From Candidatus Eiseniibacteriota bacterium (GTDB lineage: Bacteria; Orphanbacterota; Orphanbacteria; Orphanbacterales; Orphanbacteraceae): 64,000 nucleotides of DNA. Positions 44,189 through 53,476 of this stretch are shown here, in pieces. Position 1 is the first letter of the stretch; every line of letters begins with the position of its first letter. The notes under the pieces were generated by a model, which was not told where the DNA came from, ran no database searches, and worked only from the letters and a program-made list of their open reading frames with translations. The stretch lies in the NCBI GenBank assembly GCA_029262235.1, contig JAJCZU010000004.1, positions 124,001 through 188,000 on the forward strand, written 5' to 3'. The translations under genes were made by a program, and so were the position numbers.

Positions 44189-45349
44189 ATGAGAAGCATG
44201 CTAATTACTGTGATGTCACTTACTATCGCGACCGTGCCTGTCGGCTCTGTCTCGGCCAAGACATGGTACGTGAATGCCGGAGGTACCGGAGATGCGTTGA
44301 CGATTCAGGCCGGTATTGATTCCTCGGCCGCCGGCGACACTGTCGAAGTGGCGTGCGGTACCTATTCGAATTGCGTTCATTCCACGCCCGAAGGTGAACT
44401 CAACTGCGTCATTCTGAAGTCTGGTGTCGTTTTGATCTCAGAATCGGACGATCCTGCCTGCGTGACGATAGATGCACAGAGTGCGGGAAGAGTTGTCTAC
44501 GCCGAGAGCCTCGATGCGACGACCGTCATTTCCGGTTTTACGCTCACGGGCGGCCTCACCACAGTGGGCTGGCCATATGGGCAGGGAGCCGGCTTGTTCT
44601 GTCGAGCGGATGCGAATCTCGAGATCAGAAACTGTTTGATCGAGTCGAACCATTCTACATTCGTTTCCGGTGGACTGACGGTCGGGTGGGCGTCCAGCCC
44701 CTATATCCATGACGTCACTATTCAGAACAACTCCTCGGTAGAAGGTGTCGGCGGAATCACCATCAATCACTTCTCGAGCCCCACAATCGAGGACTGCCTG
44801 ATCCAGGGGAATACCGGTGCAAATGCCGGTGGCTTGTATAGCGGATCTCAGGCTACACCTGCTGTCAGTCGTGTGGTCATTGCAGGGAACACCGGTCCTG
44901 AAGGTGGTGGCGTTGTCTGCAACCTGAGCTCCCCGACATTCAATCAATGCACTGTTGTTGAGAATATTGGTCATGGTCTTACCACTGTGAACTCGGCCGA
45001 TGTCAGCATCACTTCCTCCATCATTGCAGACAATACGGGGCTCGGCGTCTATTGCTATGCAAGTGGTCAGGCGACTCTTCAATGCTCCAACCTCTTCGGA
45101 AACGGCGATGGTGACTGGGTTGATTGCCTGGCAGGACAAGAAGGCACGAACGACAACTTCTCGTCAGACCCGCTATTTTGTAATGCCGCTGTCGGCGACT
45201 TTGCACTTAACGCAAACTCACCCTGCGCCCCTGGCAATCATCCGGACGGGGCGAGCTGCGGACTCGTCGGTGCCCTTCCTGTGGCTTGCGGTGGCTCCAC
45301 GGCGACGGAGGAAGTGAGCTGGGGCGAGGTGAAGGAGATGTTTCGGTAG
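44189..45349 (+). CDS. Secreted beta-helix protein with SWGEVKEMFR tail
   Basis: A 386-residue protein with CTAGGAGGGG before the ATG. The signal peptide ends GSVSAK, followed by TWYVNAGGTGDALTIQAGIDSS. The rungs include SNHSTFVSGGLTV, NNSSVEGVGGITI and GNTGANAGGLYSG. The C-terminal block (QCSNLFGNGDGDWVDC, ANSPCAPGNHPDGASCGLVGALPVACGG) is close to that of the protein at 7204. The final residues are STATEEVSWGEVKEMFR, and the DNA of the tail is nearly identical to that at 13764, 14097 and 60028. Confidence 0.9.
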   Translation: MRSMLITVMSLTIATVPVGSVSAKTWYVNAGGTGDALTIQAGIDSSAAGDTVEVACGTYSNCVHSTPEGELNCVILKSGVVLISESDDPACVTIDAQSAGRVVYAESLDATTVISGFTLTGGLTTVGWPYGQGAGLFCRADANLEIRNCLIESNHSTFVSGGLTVGWASSPYIHDVTIQNNSSVEGVGGITINHFSSPTIEDCLIQGNTGANAGGLYSGSQATPAVSRVVIAGNTGPEGGGVVCNLSSPTFNQCTVVENIGHGLTTVNSADVSITSSIIADNTGLGVYCYASGQATLQCSNLFGNGDGDWVDCLAGQEGTNDNFSSDPLFCNAAVGDFALNANSPCAPGNHPDGASCGLVGALPVACGGSTATEEVSWGEVKEMFR

Positions 45350-45387
45350 CCAGTGGAACAGCAGCAGGTGCAAGAAAGGACTATCCA

Positions 45388-46011
45388 ATGAAGAACGTTA
45401 CGGTAGCAATATTGCTGGCTCTCATGAGCAGCAGTGTCCAGGCTCAACTCTTTCAGGAAGGGTTCGAGTCCGGCCTGGGTGCCTGGGTTGGCAAGTCGAA
45501 TGGTTCGCATAGAGGCGTCATAGTCCCGGACCCGCATGATTCAAGCAACCACGTACTGACCTTCTCGGGGTTGATGGATAGCGGAGACATTTTCAGCACT
45601 GAGATCGCAGTCAATCCGTCGTCTACATACCTGCTTCAATTCGACTATCTGGGGTTACCGTTAGCGGGGAGTCCCGACGGAAACTACGGAGGGTATATCG
45701 GGTACTTTGATGGTGAGACCGGTGGTGGGTGGAACGGCAGATGGCTCGCAGGAACCATCAATGTTGTCGTGGACCTGATCGATGACGGCGAGTGGCACTC
45801 GTACGAGATCGAATTCATACCAGAAGACGGCGTGACAGTTACGAACGAAACCATTCGAATCATGTTGGAGGATTGGAATGGGTCAGGGTGTTCGAGCTGT
45901 CCTCCCGGCGTGCCCGGGGATGCTTTCTTTGACAACATTGTTCTTGGTGCCATTCAGACTACTGCCACGGGCAACGCTTCCTGGACTGATGTGAAGGAGC
46001 TGTTTCGCTAG
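45388..46011 (+). CDS. Secreted jelly-roll-like protein with SWTDVKELFR tail
   Basis: A 207-residue protein. AAGAAAGGA lies 7 bases before ATG 45388; signal peptide VAILLALMSSSVQA. It begins QLFQEGFESGLGAWVGKSNGS, the usual opening of a CBM-like or MAM-like sandwich, and continues YLLQFDYLGLP...GYFDGETGGGW...FIPEDGVTVTNETIRIMLED. A Cys pair lies near the end (CSSC). The end is TTATGNASWTDVKELFR, with Gly replacing Glu in the linker. Confidence 0.85.
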   Translation: MKNVTVAILLALMSSSVQAQLFQEGFESGLGAWVGKSNGSHRGVIVPDPHDSSNHVLTFSGLMDSGDIFSTEIAVNPSSTYLLQFDYLGLPLAGSPDGNYGGYIGYFDGETGGGWNGRWLAGTINVVVDLIDDGEWHSYEIEFIPEDGVTVTNETIRIMLEDWNGSGCSSCPPGVPGDAFFDNIVLGAIQTTATGNASWTDVKELFR

Positions 46012-46146
46012 CATGACGCCGTCTCCTCCGACTACGAGTGGTCTCATTTCATTCTCGGTGATGCGCAGATAGCTTGCCTGGTCAACAGATAAGCATGGCG
46101 CAGCTATCGCTGAGGATCGCAAGGCTTGGGGACGCTCCGATCAGCA

Positions 46147-46176
46147 TTGTATCGCTTTAGGGACGAATGATAGAAT
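46147..46176 (+). promoter_or_regulatory. Possible promoter for the DUF4236 gene
   Basis: TTGTAT (46147-46152), an 18-base spacer and TAGAAT (46171-46176), about 100 bases before the ATG at 46279. Confidence 0.35.
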
Positions 46177-46278
46177 CCAATGAGTTGATCGAAAAGATAC
46201 CTCTATGCCCTAGTGGGACATCGGAGCAACTCAGCATCCCTTCCGGTTCGTGTTCGACCTCAATTCCTGGAGATGTAA

Positions 46279-47577
46279 ATGGGCTTCTACATACGTAAGG
46301 CGTTCCGTTTGGGCCCGGTACGTTTGAACCTTTCTAAGAGCGGGCTTGGTGTATCCGCTGGCGTGCGCGGAGCAAGGCTGGGAATCACAAGCCAAGGACG
46401 AGCATATGGACATGCAGGGCGTGGTGGACTCTATGTGCGAGAGTACTTCACAAACAGTGGGGGTACTCAGAAACGAAGCATTGGACGGGTCGGTGAACCG
46501 ATCATCTACGAACAAGAGTCGGAATACACGTACGGTCAAGGACGAGAGCAGACTCCTGCCACGAATTCAGGCACTCAACTTGCCGGCGTGAAACGAGGGC
46601 TGGGGTTAGCCGGGGTAGTTGGTGTTGTCCTGGGGCTGGTAGGGATCCTGACGTTACTGATCGGCCTGGCCATGCTTGCTTCTCAGGGTCTGGCAAGTAT
46701 TCCAACCCTGCTACTTGGCGCAGGTATCCTGGGCGGCTCGATTTTCCTGTATGCAAGAGACAGTAAGAGACTTCGTGCGGAATTGAGCTTGAGGTCTCTC
46801 ATGTTCGAAAGTGCAGAAGGGATCAGTGTCGGAGAACTCGAAGCAGGCAAGCTTGTAGAGGCGCTCGGCGAATGCAGCTTGAAGAAGGACAAGAAAGACG
46901 CTTTCACGAAGGCTGCCTACTTGAAAGCGATCGAGGCGCTAGCCGCCAGAACACGACCCAGCGCGTCGAGCATCGCGCTATTGCATCGCTTCGCAGACAT
47001 TCTGAGTGTGGACGATACGTTTCGGCTACAAGCGGATCGCGATCTATTTGACCAAATCTATTTTGAGGCCATTTGTGACCACGAACTTTCTCATGAAGAG
47101 GAAGAGGATCTGGAGATGTTGCGAAGCAAGCTGCAGATTCCCGATTCAGAGATTCAAGGCGAACTGGCTTTCATAGAAGAATTGAAGTCGATTCGTGGCA
47201 TCCAGAGCGGCAATCTCACCGAGACTCAAACGGAGCAAAAGCTGCAGAGGGGTGAGGTTTGCTACTTTGAGGGCGTTGGTCGCATCCTGAAGTCAAAACA
47301 GATCGAGACATTTAGGAGAGAAGGACAACAGTACAAGATTCGCCAGCTTGTCCTGAAGAAGGAAGGAACTCTTCTGGTGACAAGCAAACGGCTCGTTCTA
47401 CTTAATAGTGGAACGAGCAATGTCCGCCTGGATGTCATCTCAGACTTTGAACTCGATTATGATCGAAAGTTGTTGTGCATTCAGAAGGAGGGTGTGCAGA
47501 CTCCGACTTACGTAACCACTCCCAAAGCCTTAGTAGTTGGGGCCTTGCTAGAGGCGTTGACGAGTCGGACTTCGTAA
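46279..47577 (+). CDS. DUF4236 protein with membrane pair and C-terminal PH-like domain
   Basis: A 432-residue protein. The first 55 residues are a typical DUF4236 domain: MGFYIRKAFRLGPVRLNLSKSGLGVS, GHAGRGGLYVREYF. Two membrane helices follow (GVVGVVLGLVGILTLLIGLAML, IPTLLLGAGILGGSIFLYA). A helical TerB-like middle (about 175-300) includes LFDQIYFEAICDHELSHEEEEDLEMLRSKLQI. The last 100 residues look like a PH-like fold (GTLLVTSKRLVLLNSGTSNVRLDVISDFEL). Membrane-linked, mostly cytoplasmic; function unknown. GGAGATGTAA precedes the ATG. Confidence 0.85.
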   Translation: MGFYIRKAFRLGPVRLNLSKSGLGVSAGVRGARLGITSQGRAYGHAGRGGLYVREYFTNSGGTQKRSIGRVGEPIIYEQESEYTYGQGREQTPATNSGTQLAGVKRGLGLAGVVGVVLGLVGILTLLIGLAMLASQGLASIPTLLLGAGILGGSIFLYARDSKRLRAELSLRSLMFESAEGISVGELEAGKLVEALGECSLKKDKKDAFTKAAYLKAIEALAARTRPSASSIALLHRFADILSVDDTFRLQADRDLFDQIYFEAICDHELSHEEEEDLEMLRSKLQIPDSEIQGELAFIEELKSIRGIQSGNLTETQTEQKLQRGEVCYFEGVGRILKSKQIETFRREGQQYKIRQLVLKKEGTLLVTSKRLVLLNSGTSNVRLDVISDFELDYDRKLLCIQKEGVQTPTYVTTPKALVVGALLEALTSRTS

Positions 47578-47719
47578 TCTCACACTACGAGAGCTTGGGA
47601 AGCCTTTTCGTCTTCCCCAATGCGCACAAGGACATATGGAAAAGGCTTGCCGTGACAAAGTCGTCGTTCACACTACAGCTTTTTGGGCCGCTCTTTGATA
47701 GGCGCGCAGGTGACAAATC

Positions 47720-48505
47720 ATGACGCTTCGAAGACGAGTCTCTGACATTATTCGAAGCACCGGCACGGGTGTCAGACTTAGCCGCGTATTCGACACGTTT
47801 ATCCTGACTCTCATCACACTGAATGTAATCGCGCTTCTGCTCGAATCGGTTCGCCCGCTGCACGACGCCTACGCGCCCTACTTCTACTACTTCGAAGCCT
47901 TCTCGGTCGCCATCTTCACCGTCGAGTATCTGCTGAGGCTGTGGTCAGCGGTCGAGCGACCCGAGTTTCAGCGACCCATCGCTGGCCGGGCGCGCTGGGC
48001 AAGAACACCATTCGCGGTAATCGACCTGCTGGCCATCCTGCCGTTCTACCTGCCACTGCTAGGCGTCGATCTTCGCATCGTCCGTATCGTGAGGCTGATG
48101 CGCGTGTTCCGCGTTGCCAAGCTGGCGCGCTACTCTTCCGCGCTGCAGGCGATCGGCCGTGTAATGAAAGAAAAGCGGGAAGAACTGCTGATCGTCGTGT
48201 CCGTCTGCGTCCTGCTCCTCCTTCTCTCCTCGACGCTGATCTACTTCGCCGAGAACGAGCAGCAGCCCGAAGACTTCTCGAGCATCCCGGCGGCCATGTG
48301 GTGGGGTGTATGTACGCTGACGACCGTGGGCTATGGCGACGTCACCCCGGTCACACCATTCGGCAAGGTGATCGCGTCATTCATTGCGCTGCTCGGCATC
48401 GGACTCTTCGCCCTGCCGGCGGGAATTCTCGGGGCGGGGTTTGTGGAGTCGTTGTCAGAGAAGGGCGGCGGGAGTCGGTGTCCTCATTGCGGGAAGGAGA
48501 TCTAG
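47720..48505 (+). CDS. Voltage-gated potassium channel with C-terminal zinc-binding tail
   Basis: A 261-residue, six-helix channel subunit. S4 carries Arg at every third place (R119, R122, R125, R128, R131) in DLRIVRIVRLMRVFRVAK. The pore filter TLTTVGYGDVTP (199-210) fits K+. The final residues RCPHCGKEI form half a zinc ribbon, an unusual addition for this family. It would form a tetramer in the inner membrane. Its base composition is clearly richer in GC than its neighbours on both sides, which suggests a different origin. No partner is in its immediate operon. Confidence 0.93.
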   Translation: MTLRRRVSDIIRSTGTGVRLSRVFDTFILTLITLNVIALLLESVRPLHDAYAPYFYYFEAFSVAIFTVEYLLRLWSAVERPEFQRPIAGRARWARTPFAVIDLLAILPFYLPLLGVDLRIVRIVRLMRVFRVAKLARYSSALQAIGRVMKEKREELLIVVSVCVLLLLLSSTLIYFAENEQQPEDFSSIPAAMWWGVCTLTTVGYGDVTPVTPFGKVIASFIALLGIGLFALPAGILGAGFVESLSEKGGGSRCPHCGKEI

Positions 48506-48573
48506 GGGGCGAGTCGACCGCTTCGGTCACCCCGCAATATCCCATTTTGTCTGGAACATATGGTTGAGATCGG

Positions 48574-48579
48574 TACAAT
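48574..48579 (+). promoter_or_regulatory. -10 box TACAAT for the CHASE2-caspase-FecR operon
   Basis: GGTACAATAGC lies 47 bases before the ATG at 48627, the same spacing as the TACAAT before the gene at 5248. No good -35 box is found. Confidence 0.35.
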
Positions 48580-48626
48580 AGCTGTCAACCCACTGGATCC
48601 AACGAGAGTTCTTCGCCGGAGATAGT

Positions 48627-49850
48627 ATGGCTTCCCCTTCGAGTCAGGAAACCCCGGAAAAGTATTTTACTGGTCAGCGCCTCCTCATTCTATTGCTTGC
48701 CGCTATTCTGATTAACTTTCTCGCTACTCGACCTCCCTATCGTGGCGTCGAGGACCGAGTCACCTTCTACCTCCTGAAAAACTTCACGGACAGGAAGGAA
48801 GATCGTGACGATTCGATTGGGATCGCAGCGATTCTACCGGAAGACTGGGAAGATCCTGCGCTGTTTGGAGGATGCGTCCCGCTTCGTCCGGTGCTCGTCA
48901 AAAATCTGTTTGAAGCAATCCTCAGCGACGGGCCATCTGTGATGTACGCAGATCTCCTCCTTGGCCCGCCAAGTCGGTTCGATGCGGAGCTTGCGGAAGA
49001 ACAGGCTGATCTGTATAGATTCCTGCTCAAAGTGAATCGCGAGCTGCAAGAAACAACGATCATTCTCGCGCTCGACTCCTCGGAGTGTGCTCCGGAGCCG
49101 ATCGGTCTCAACGGCTATGAGAGGACAGTGGCAGACACGCTTTGGGACTCTCTGCTGTTTCAATCTCCAGTTGAGGGTCGAGTGCGATTCGGGTTCGCGG
49201 AATTTACGACTGTTCTGGGCCGAGTGTTTGCGTTACCAAGAGCCATAGAAAGCACTCATGGCAAATCACGGACGATGTTGGCCGCGTTCGAAGACGTGAT
49301 CGGAAGGCAGTCGTTGGAGAGGGAGCTGTACTTTCGATTTTCGAGGAAGTACGGGGATCAGTGTTTCCCAAACTACAAGAACACGATCTCTTCGGGAGAG
49401 ATTCTTCGAGCGTGGCACGGATCCGGCCAGCTTGGGAAGTTTACGGATCGATCAACCGTACTCATAGGGGGACTCTACCCTCAGGGCAGGGACTACCATG
49501 AAACCCCGCTGGGGAGAATGGCCGGAGTGCAGATCCACGCTGAAGCGATTGCGGCCGTTCTATCGAATCGCACACTCCGGAATCTGGGGTTTTGGCTCAA
49601 CTCTCTTCTCGACTTCCTGATCGGTTGCGTGACTGGCTGGACGATGTTCATAGTGATGCGTTTCGGAAAGTCGTTCGCTTGGGGACAGGTAGGTGGTGCC
49701 GTGGCCGGCATTTCGGGAGGACTCTCCAGTGCGTTGATTCTCTTTCACCTCGGTTTCATCGCGGCGGGATTCATCTGGATGCCTTTCGCGATTCTCGCCG
49801 AGCAGTGGGTAGAGGACTTAATCTCCGATTTGAGGGGGAACCATTCATGA
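48627..49850 (+). CDS. CHASE2-domain membrane sensor
   Basis: A 407-residue protein, first of a three-gene operon. One N-terminal helix (LLILLLAAILINFLA), then an extracytoplasmic CHASE2 domain (about 35-320) with DDSIGIAAI, PLRPVLVKNLFEAILSDGPSVMYADLL and the end block FTDRSTVLIGGLYPQGRDYHETPLGRMAGVQIHAEAIAAVL. Three C-terminal helices follow, with only a short tail (VEDLISDLRGNHS), so there is no kinase or cyclase output domain. It must signal through a partner; the ATGA overlap with the next gene makes that exported caspase the best candidate. Confidence 0.9.
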   Translation: MASPSSQETPEKYFTGQRLLILLLAAILINFLATRPPYRGVEDRVTFYLLKNFTDRKEDRDDSIGIAAILPEDWEDPALFGGCVPLRPVLVKNLFEAILSDGPSVMYADLLLGPPSRFDAELAEEQADLYRFLLKVNRELQETTIILALDSSECAPEPIGLNGYERTVADTLWDSLLFQSPVEGRVRFGFAEFTTVLGRVFALPRAIESTHGKSRTMLAAFEDVIGRQSLERELYFRFSRKYGDQCFPNYKNTISSGEILRAWHGSGQLGKFTDRSTVLIGGLYPQGRDYHETPLGRMAGVQIHAEAIAAVLSNRTLRNLGFWLNSLLDFLIGCVTGWTMFIVMRFGKSFAWGQVGGAVAGISGGLSSALILFHLGFIAAGFIWMPFAILAEQWVEDLISDLRGNHS

Positions 49851-52800
49851 AACAAACAAGTAAATTCGTTCTTGCCCTGGTGCTGTCAAGTTGGCCTTGG
49901 AGTCTGGCGGCATTTGCCTCCGAATCGGTAGAGCCGTTTGAAGTTCATGTGCGATCCGGACCTGTAGGCGATATTCGCAGCGTCGAAATGAGCACGGACG
50001 GGACCTTTCTTGCGATCCAGGAAGAAGTGAATCTTCAAGCGCCTCTGCACCGAGTGAGAATATGGGATCTGCTTGCCAATCGAGAAGTGGGGGTGCTGGA
50101 CTTGCCGTTCGCGGCGTTCGTGAAGTTCCTCCCTGATAGCCACGTCCTTGTCTACAGAGACAATGATCGCGGATTCGTCTATTTTGACGCAGATGATTTT
50201 CGCGAGACCAAGACCGTGAAGGTAGATGGTGGCGGGCACTATTTATTCTCTGGTGACGGGAAGACTTGGGTCAGGATGCACGAGGGACGCGTTGATCGGT
50301 TCGATATGCTGTCAAGTACTGCAGCACAACGAAAGCTGCAGATGGACTCGTGGAGTCCTCTCGCGGTTAGTGCCGTGAATCACAATGGCTCAGCGGTCGC
50401 GATCGCGGGAACATATGATGCGTCGCAGGAAGTCATCGTGTGTCGAGAGTCGAGGAGCCCCGTCAGCCTTTCCAAAGCGGAGGATGCTCGTGTCTTTGAC
50501 CAAGCGACGCGTGGGCCGTTGGGTGTTCTCGGTGGCGTGGGCCGGCAAGAGTTGCTCTTCCACCCATCTCAGCCCTGGCTGTTGGATGTACGGCATGCTC
50601 CGCTCTATTCAGCGCGTGTGTGGGATACCGAGTCGGGTTCACTGCTAAGAGAATATGCTCGGCATCGTTCAGGCGAGGAATTCGTACAACTATTTATCTC
50701 GAGTGATGAATTCGCCCGCACACCAAACAGTGAATATGTAGCGATTACCGTTTCTTATATTGAGACGACATTCCCAGACAATTCCTATGAGCTCACACAA
50801 AAGGAACAGGTAATAGTCTGGAACACAAACGGAAACTGGATGGATCTTCGTGGAGAGCTTGAGCGGGCTGTAAAGCTTGACATACCGAGTGTCCGATCTG
50901 CGGCGGTCACGGCCGATGGACAATACGTAGCGGCGGTGTGTGGAGACCCTCGCAGAATCGAATTGTGGTCCGTGGCGAGAAAGCAAAAGATCAGGGATCT
51001 GGGGGAGCGATCTTCGCGTGTAGTACGAGTTGTTCCCAATGCCGACTTCAGTCGATTTGCTACTCAGGATGAGTCCGGCCGCTTCAGCGTCTGGGATCTC
51101 CGCAACGGCCGTCGTCGAGCAGATGATGTCTCAACGGGTGTCTTGACCCATGGATCGACGCTGGGCCGATCCTACTCGATCATTCAGGATTCACCTGCCG
51201 GAATCAGTCTCTTTGACCTCGAAAAACAGCTTTCGCCTGTCAAGATTGACTTTGATTCCTCGCCGAAGAAAAGCGCGACCTATTCCAGCGAAGCGAAGCG
51301 CAGCAGCGACGCTTTGTGGGAAAGCTTTGGACTCACGGATGTGATGGCAAAACTGACCGAATCTCAACCCGACAAGTCTCTGGATGCGTGGCTTTCAGGG
51401 GATGGTTCCAAGCTGGCGGTTCGACGAGGGCGTCCTGAGGCTCTCGAAATCTACTCGCTTCCAGACGGCGTCCTCTTGACCCGGCACGAACCCGAGCAGT
51501 TAAACTTTATTGCGGCAATGAATTCGACCGGTTCGATCTACGCCTTTTCGAACACACAGCCTACAGGAGACGATTCGAGGTCGCTGGCGTCGGTAGTGCA
51601 AGTTTATCGTCTTCATAAGGAGAAGCCTTTTGCTGTGATTTCTGTGTCGACGGAACCGGATGTGCTTGAGATCAGCCCCGATGGAGACCTCATTGCTATC
51701 GGTGATGGGGCGAACGAGAGAGTCATCGTTTACTCGACGAAGACACAGCAGCCCTTGTGGGAAGCGCGGGCTGATGTTCCATTCTCCCCTGCGGTCTTTG
51801 CTTTCATGGAGCTAAGCGCTCGTCGCGGTGATGCAGAGGCCAAGCGTATTGTCGAGGACGAGGAGATTCGCCGCCGCGTGTACGAGAATTCCTGGGGGAA
51901 CATACGCGGGATGGAGTTTGCGCCGGTATCGGGAGATCTGATGATTGGTTCGGACGATGGGAACATCCGGCGCTGGAGTCAGGAGGGTTCTCTCTTGGAA
52001 GAGTTAGAAGGGGCCTGGGGTGCGGTTTCGGGCCTGCGTGTCTCAGAGAACGGAGAGAAGACTCTTGCCTGGTACGCCGATGGTCGAGTTTGTCTCTGGG
52101 AAAGCGGTCGAGACATTCCGCTTGCTTCGTTCTATCAATACGATCGCGAAGACTTTCTTATCACGATGGAGGACCGGTACTACAAAGGGTCACGCCAGGG
52201 TCTTCGCGCGTTTAGCTTCAGTATTGACGATCAACCGGTCCCACTCCCGCTACTCGATCTGGAGCGAAATCGTCCCGAGTATATTCTCGAGCAACTGGGG
52301 TTTGCATCCTCGTTCCGGGTCCAGAACCACCGGAAGGCTGCTCAGTTGAGGCAGACATGGGTCGGAAATGCTCTGAAGCTTATGGAAGGATCGACGATTA
52401 AGATCGATCGCACAAACCTCGAGCCGCAATCCGAATTGATTCAGATCCGCCTCCCCTTCACCGCTTCCGTTCCCGCCGGCTATGAAGCACGAGTCATTGT
52501 GCGTGTAAACGGCGTTGTCGATGACGCCGCGGGATCGAATTCAACGATCATCGGAGGATCAACCTCATTTGTTGAAGTCGCGCTTACAGAAGGACTCAAT
52601 CGTATTGACCTGAGCCTTGAAACTGCAGATGCGACAGAGATTGCGCAGGACGACGTTTTGATTGACTGCCTTTCAGCCACGCCCGGCAAGACTCACATTC
52701 TCACGATCGGGGTAGCGCAATACGAACCGGAAGCATCCGACCTGAAATATCCGGGTAGTGATGCGGAGCGAATCGCAAGACTGCTCATGAGTACTCAACG

Positions 52801-53476
52801 CGATATCGGAATCGCCAAGACGATCCGAAACGCTCGAGCGAACAAGGAGGCCATAGTCGCCTGCTTGAATGAACTGGCACAATCAAAGCGCGAAGACCTT
52901 GTCGTTGTCTTCTATTCCGGTCACGGTTTCCGTGATCAGTCCGGGCAATATGTCATGGGTGCATCGGGAATCGACCGCAAGAACATTGAGTCGACCGGAA
53001 TCTCTTACACAGAACTTGATTCACTGATGAGACTGGTGCCGGCGAGAAAGAAAGTCTTGCTGCTGGACTCCTGTGAGTCTGGCGCTCGAGAAGGTGGACA
53101 GATCGCTATGGCGATTGCGGATGAAGGGTATACAGGAAGCAAGGGAGATGGTTCTCGACCGCCGCTGCGGAGCTGGGACCCTGTGGTACTGGCCGAGGAC
53201 CTATTCGTGGATCTGCTGCCGGAGTCAGGAATCAGTGTGCTTGCTGCTGGACGAAGTTCAGCACAGGAACTCGACAAGTTCGGGAGTGGCGCCTTCACCT
53301 ACTTTCTCGAGAAGGGATGCCGTGAGTATCTTGCTGATCAAAACGGAGACCGACGGATTACGGTATCGGAGCTTGCCGATTACATTGGACTGCACGTAAA
53401 GGAGGAGACGAATGGCCTGCAGGAGGTCGTTGTTAGGAAGAAGAATCCTTATGTTGATGCGGTTCTGTATCCGTAG
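49847..53476 (+). CDS. Exported WD40-like propeller fused to a caspase-like (C14) protease
   Basis: A 1209-residue protein. ATG 49847 overlaps the previous stop (ATGA) and has GAGGGGGAA upstream. A signal peptide (FVLALVLSSWPWSLAAFA) is present. Residues about 30-840 form WD40-like propellers (VRIWDLLANREVGVLD, RFSVWDLRNGR, IRRWSQEGSLLEELEGAWGAVSGLRVSENGE). A beta domain follows. The caspase domain (about 940-1209) has ILTIGVAQY, His1026 in FYSGHGF and Cys1076 in LLLDSCESG. The dyad is intact, so activity is likely. A signal peptide on such a protease is notable. Confidence 0.92.
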   Translation: MKQTSKFVLALVLSSWPWSLAAFASESVEPFEVHVRSGPVGDIRSVEMSTDGTFLAIQEEVNLQAPLHRVRIWDLLANREVGVLDLPFAAFVKFLPDSHVLVYRDNDRGFVYFDADDFRETKTVKVDGGGHYLFSGDGKTWVRMHEGRVDRFDMLSSTAAQRKLQMDSWSPLAVSAVNHNGSAVAIAGTYDASQEVIVCRESRSPVSLSKAEDARVFDQATRGPLGVLGGVGRQELLFHPSQPWLLDVRHAPLYSARVWDTESGSLLREYARHRSGEEFVQLFISSDEFARTPNSEYVAITVSYIETTFPDNSYELTQKEQVIVWNTNGNWMDLRGELERAVKLDIPSVRSAAVTADGQYVAAVCGDPRRIELWSVARKQKIRDLGERSSRVVRVVPNADFSRFATQDESGRFSVWDLRNGRRRADDVSTGVLTHGSTLGRSYSIIQDSPAGISLFDLEKQLSPVKIDFDSSPKKSATYSSEAKRSSDALWESFGLTDVMAKLTESQPDKSLDAWLSGDGSKLAVRRGRPEALEIYSLPDGVLLTRHEPEQLNFIAAMNSTGSIYAFSNTQPTGDDSRSLASVVQVYRLHKEKPFAVISVSTEPDVLEISPDGDLIAIGDGANERVIVYSTKTQQPLWEARADVPFSPAVFAFMELSARRGDAEAKRIVEDEEIRRRVYENSWGNIRGMEFAPVSGDLMIGSDDGNIRRWSQEGSLLEELEGAWGAVSGLRVSENGEKTLAWYADGRVCLWESGRDIPLASFYQYDREDFLITMEDRYYKGSRQGLRAFSFSIDDQPVPLPLLDLERNRPEYILEQLGFASSFRVQNHRKAAQLRQTWVGNALKLMEGSTIKIDRTNLEPQSELIQIRLPFTASVPAGYEARVIVRVNGVVDDAAGSNSTIIGGSTSFVEVALTEGLNRIDLSLETADATEIAQDDVLIDCLSATPGKTHILTIGVAQYEPEASDLKYPGSDAERIARLLMSTQRDIGIAKTIRNARANKEAIVACLNELAQSKREDLVVVFYSGHGFRDQSGQYVMGASGIDRKNIESTGISYTELDSLMRLVPARKKVLLLDSCESGAREGGQIAMAIADEGYTGSKGDGSRPPLRSWDPVVLAEDLFVDLLPESGISVLAAGRSSAQELDKFGSGAFTYFLEKGCREYLADQNGDRRITVSELADYIGLHVKEETNGLQEVVVRKKNPYVDAVLYP

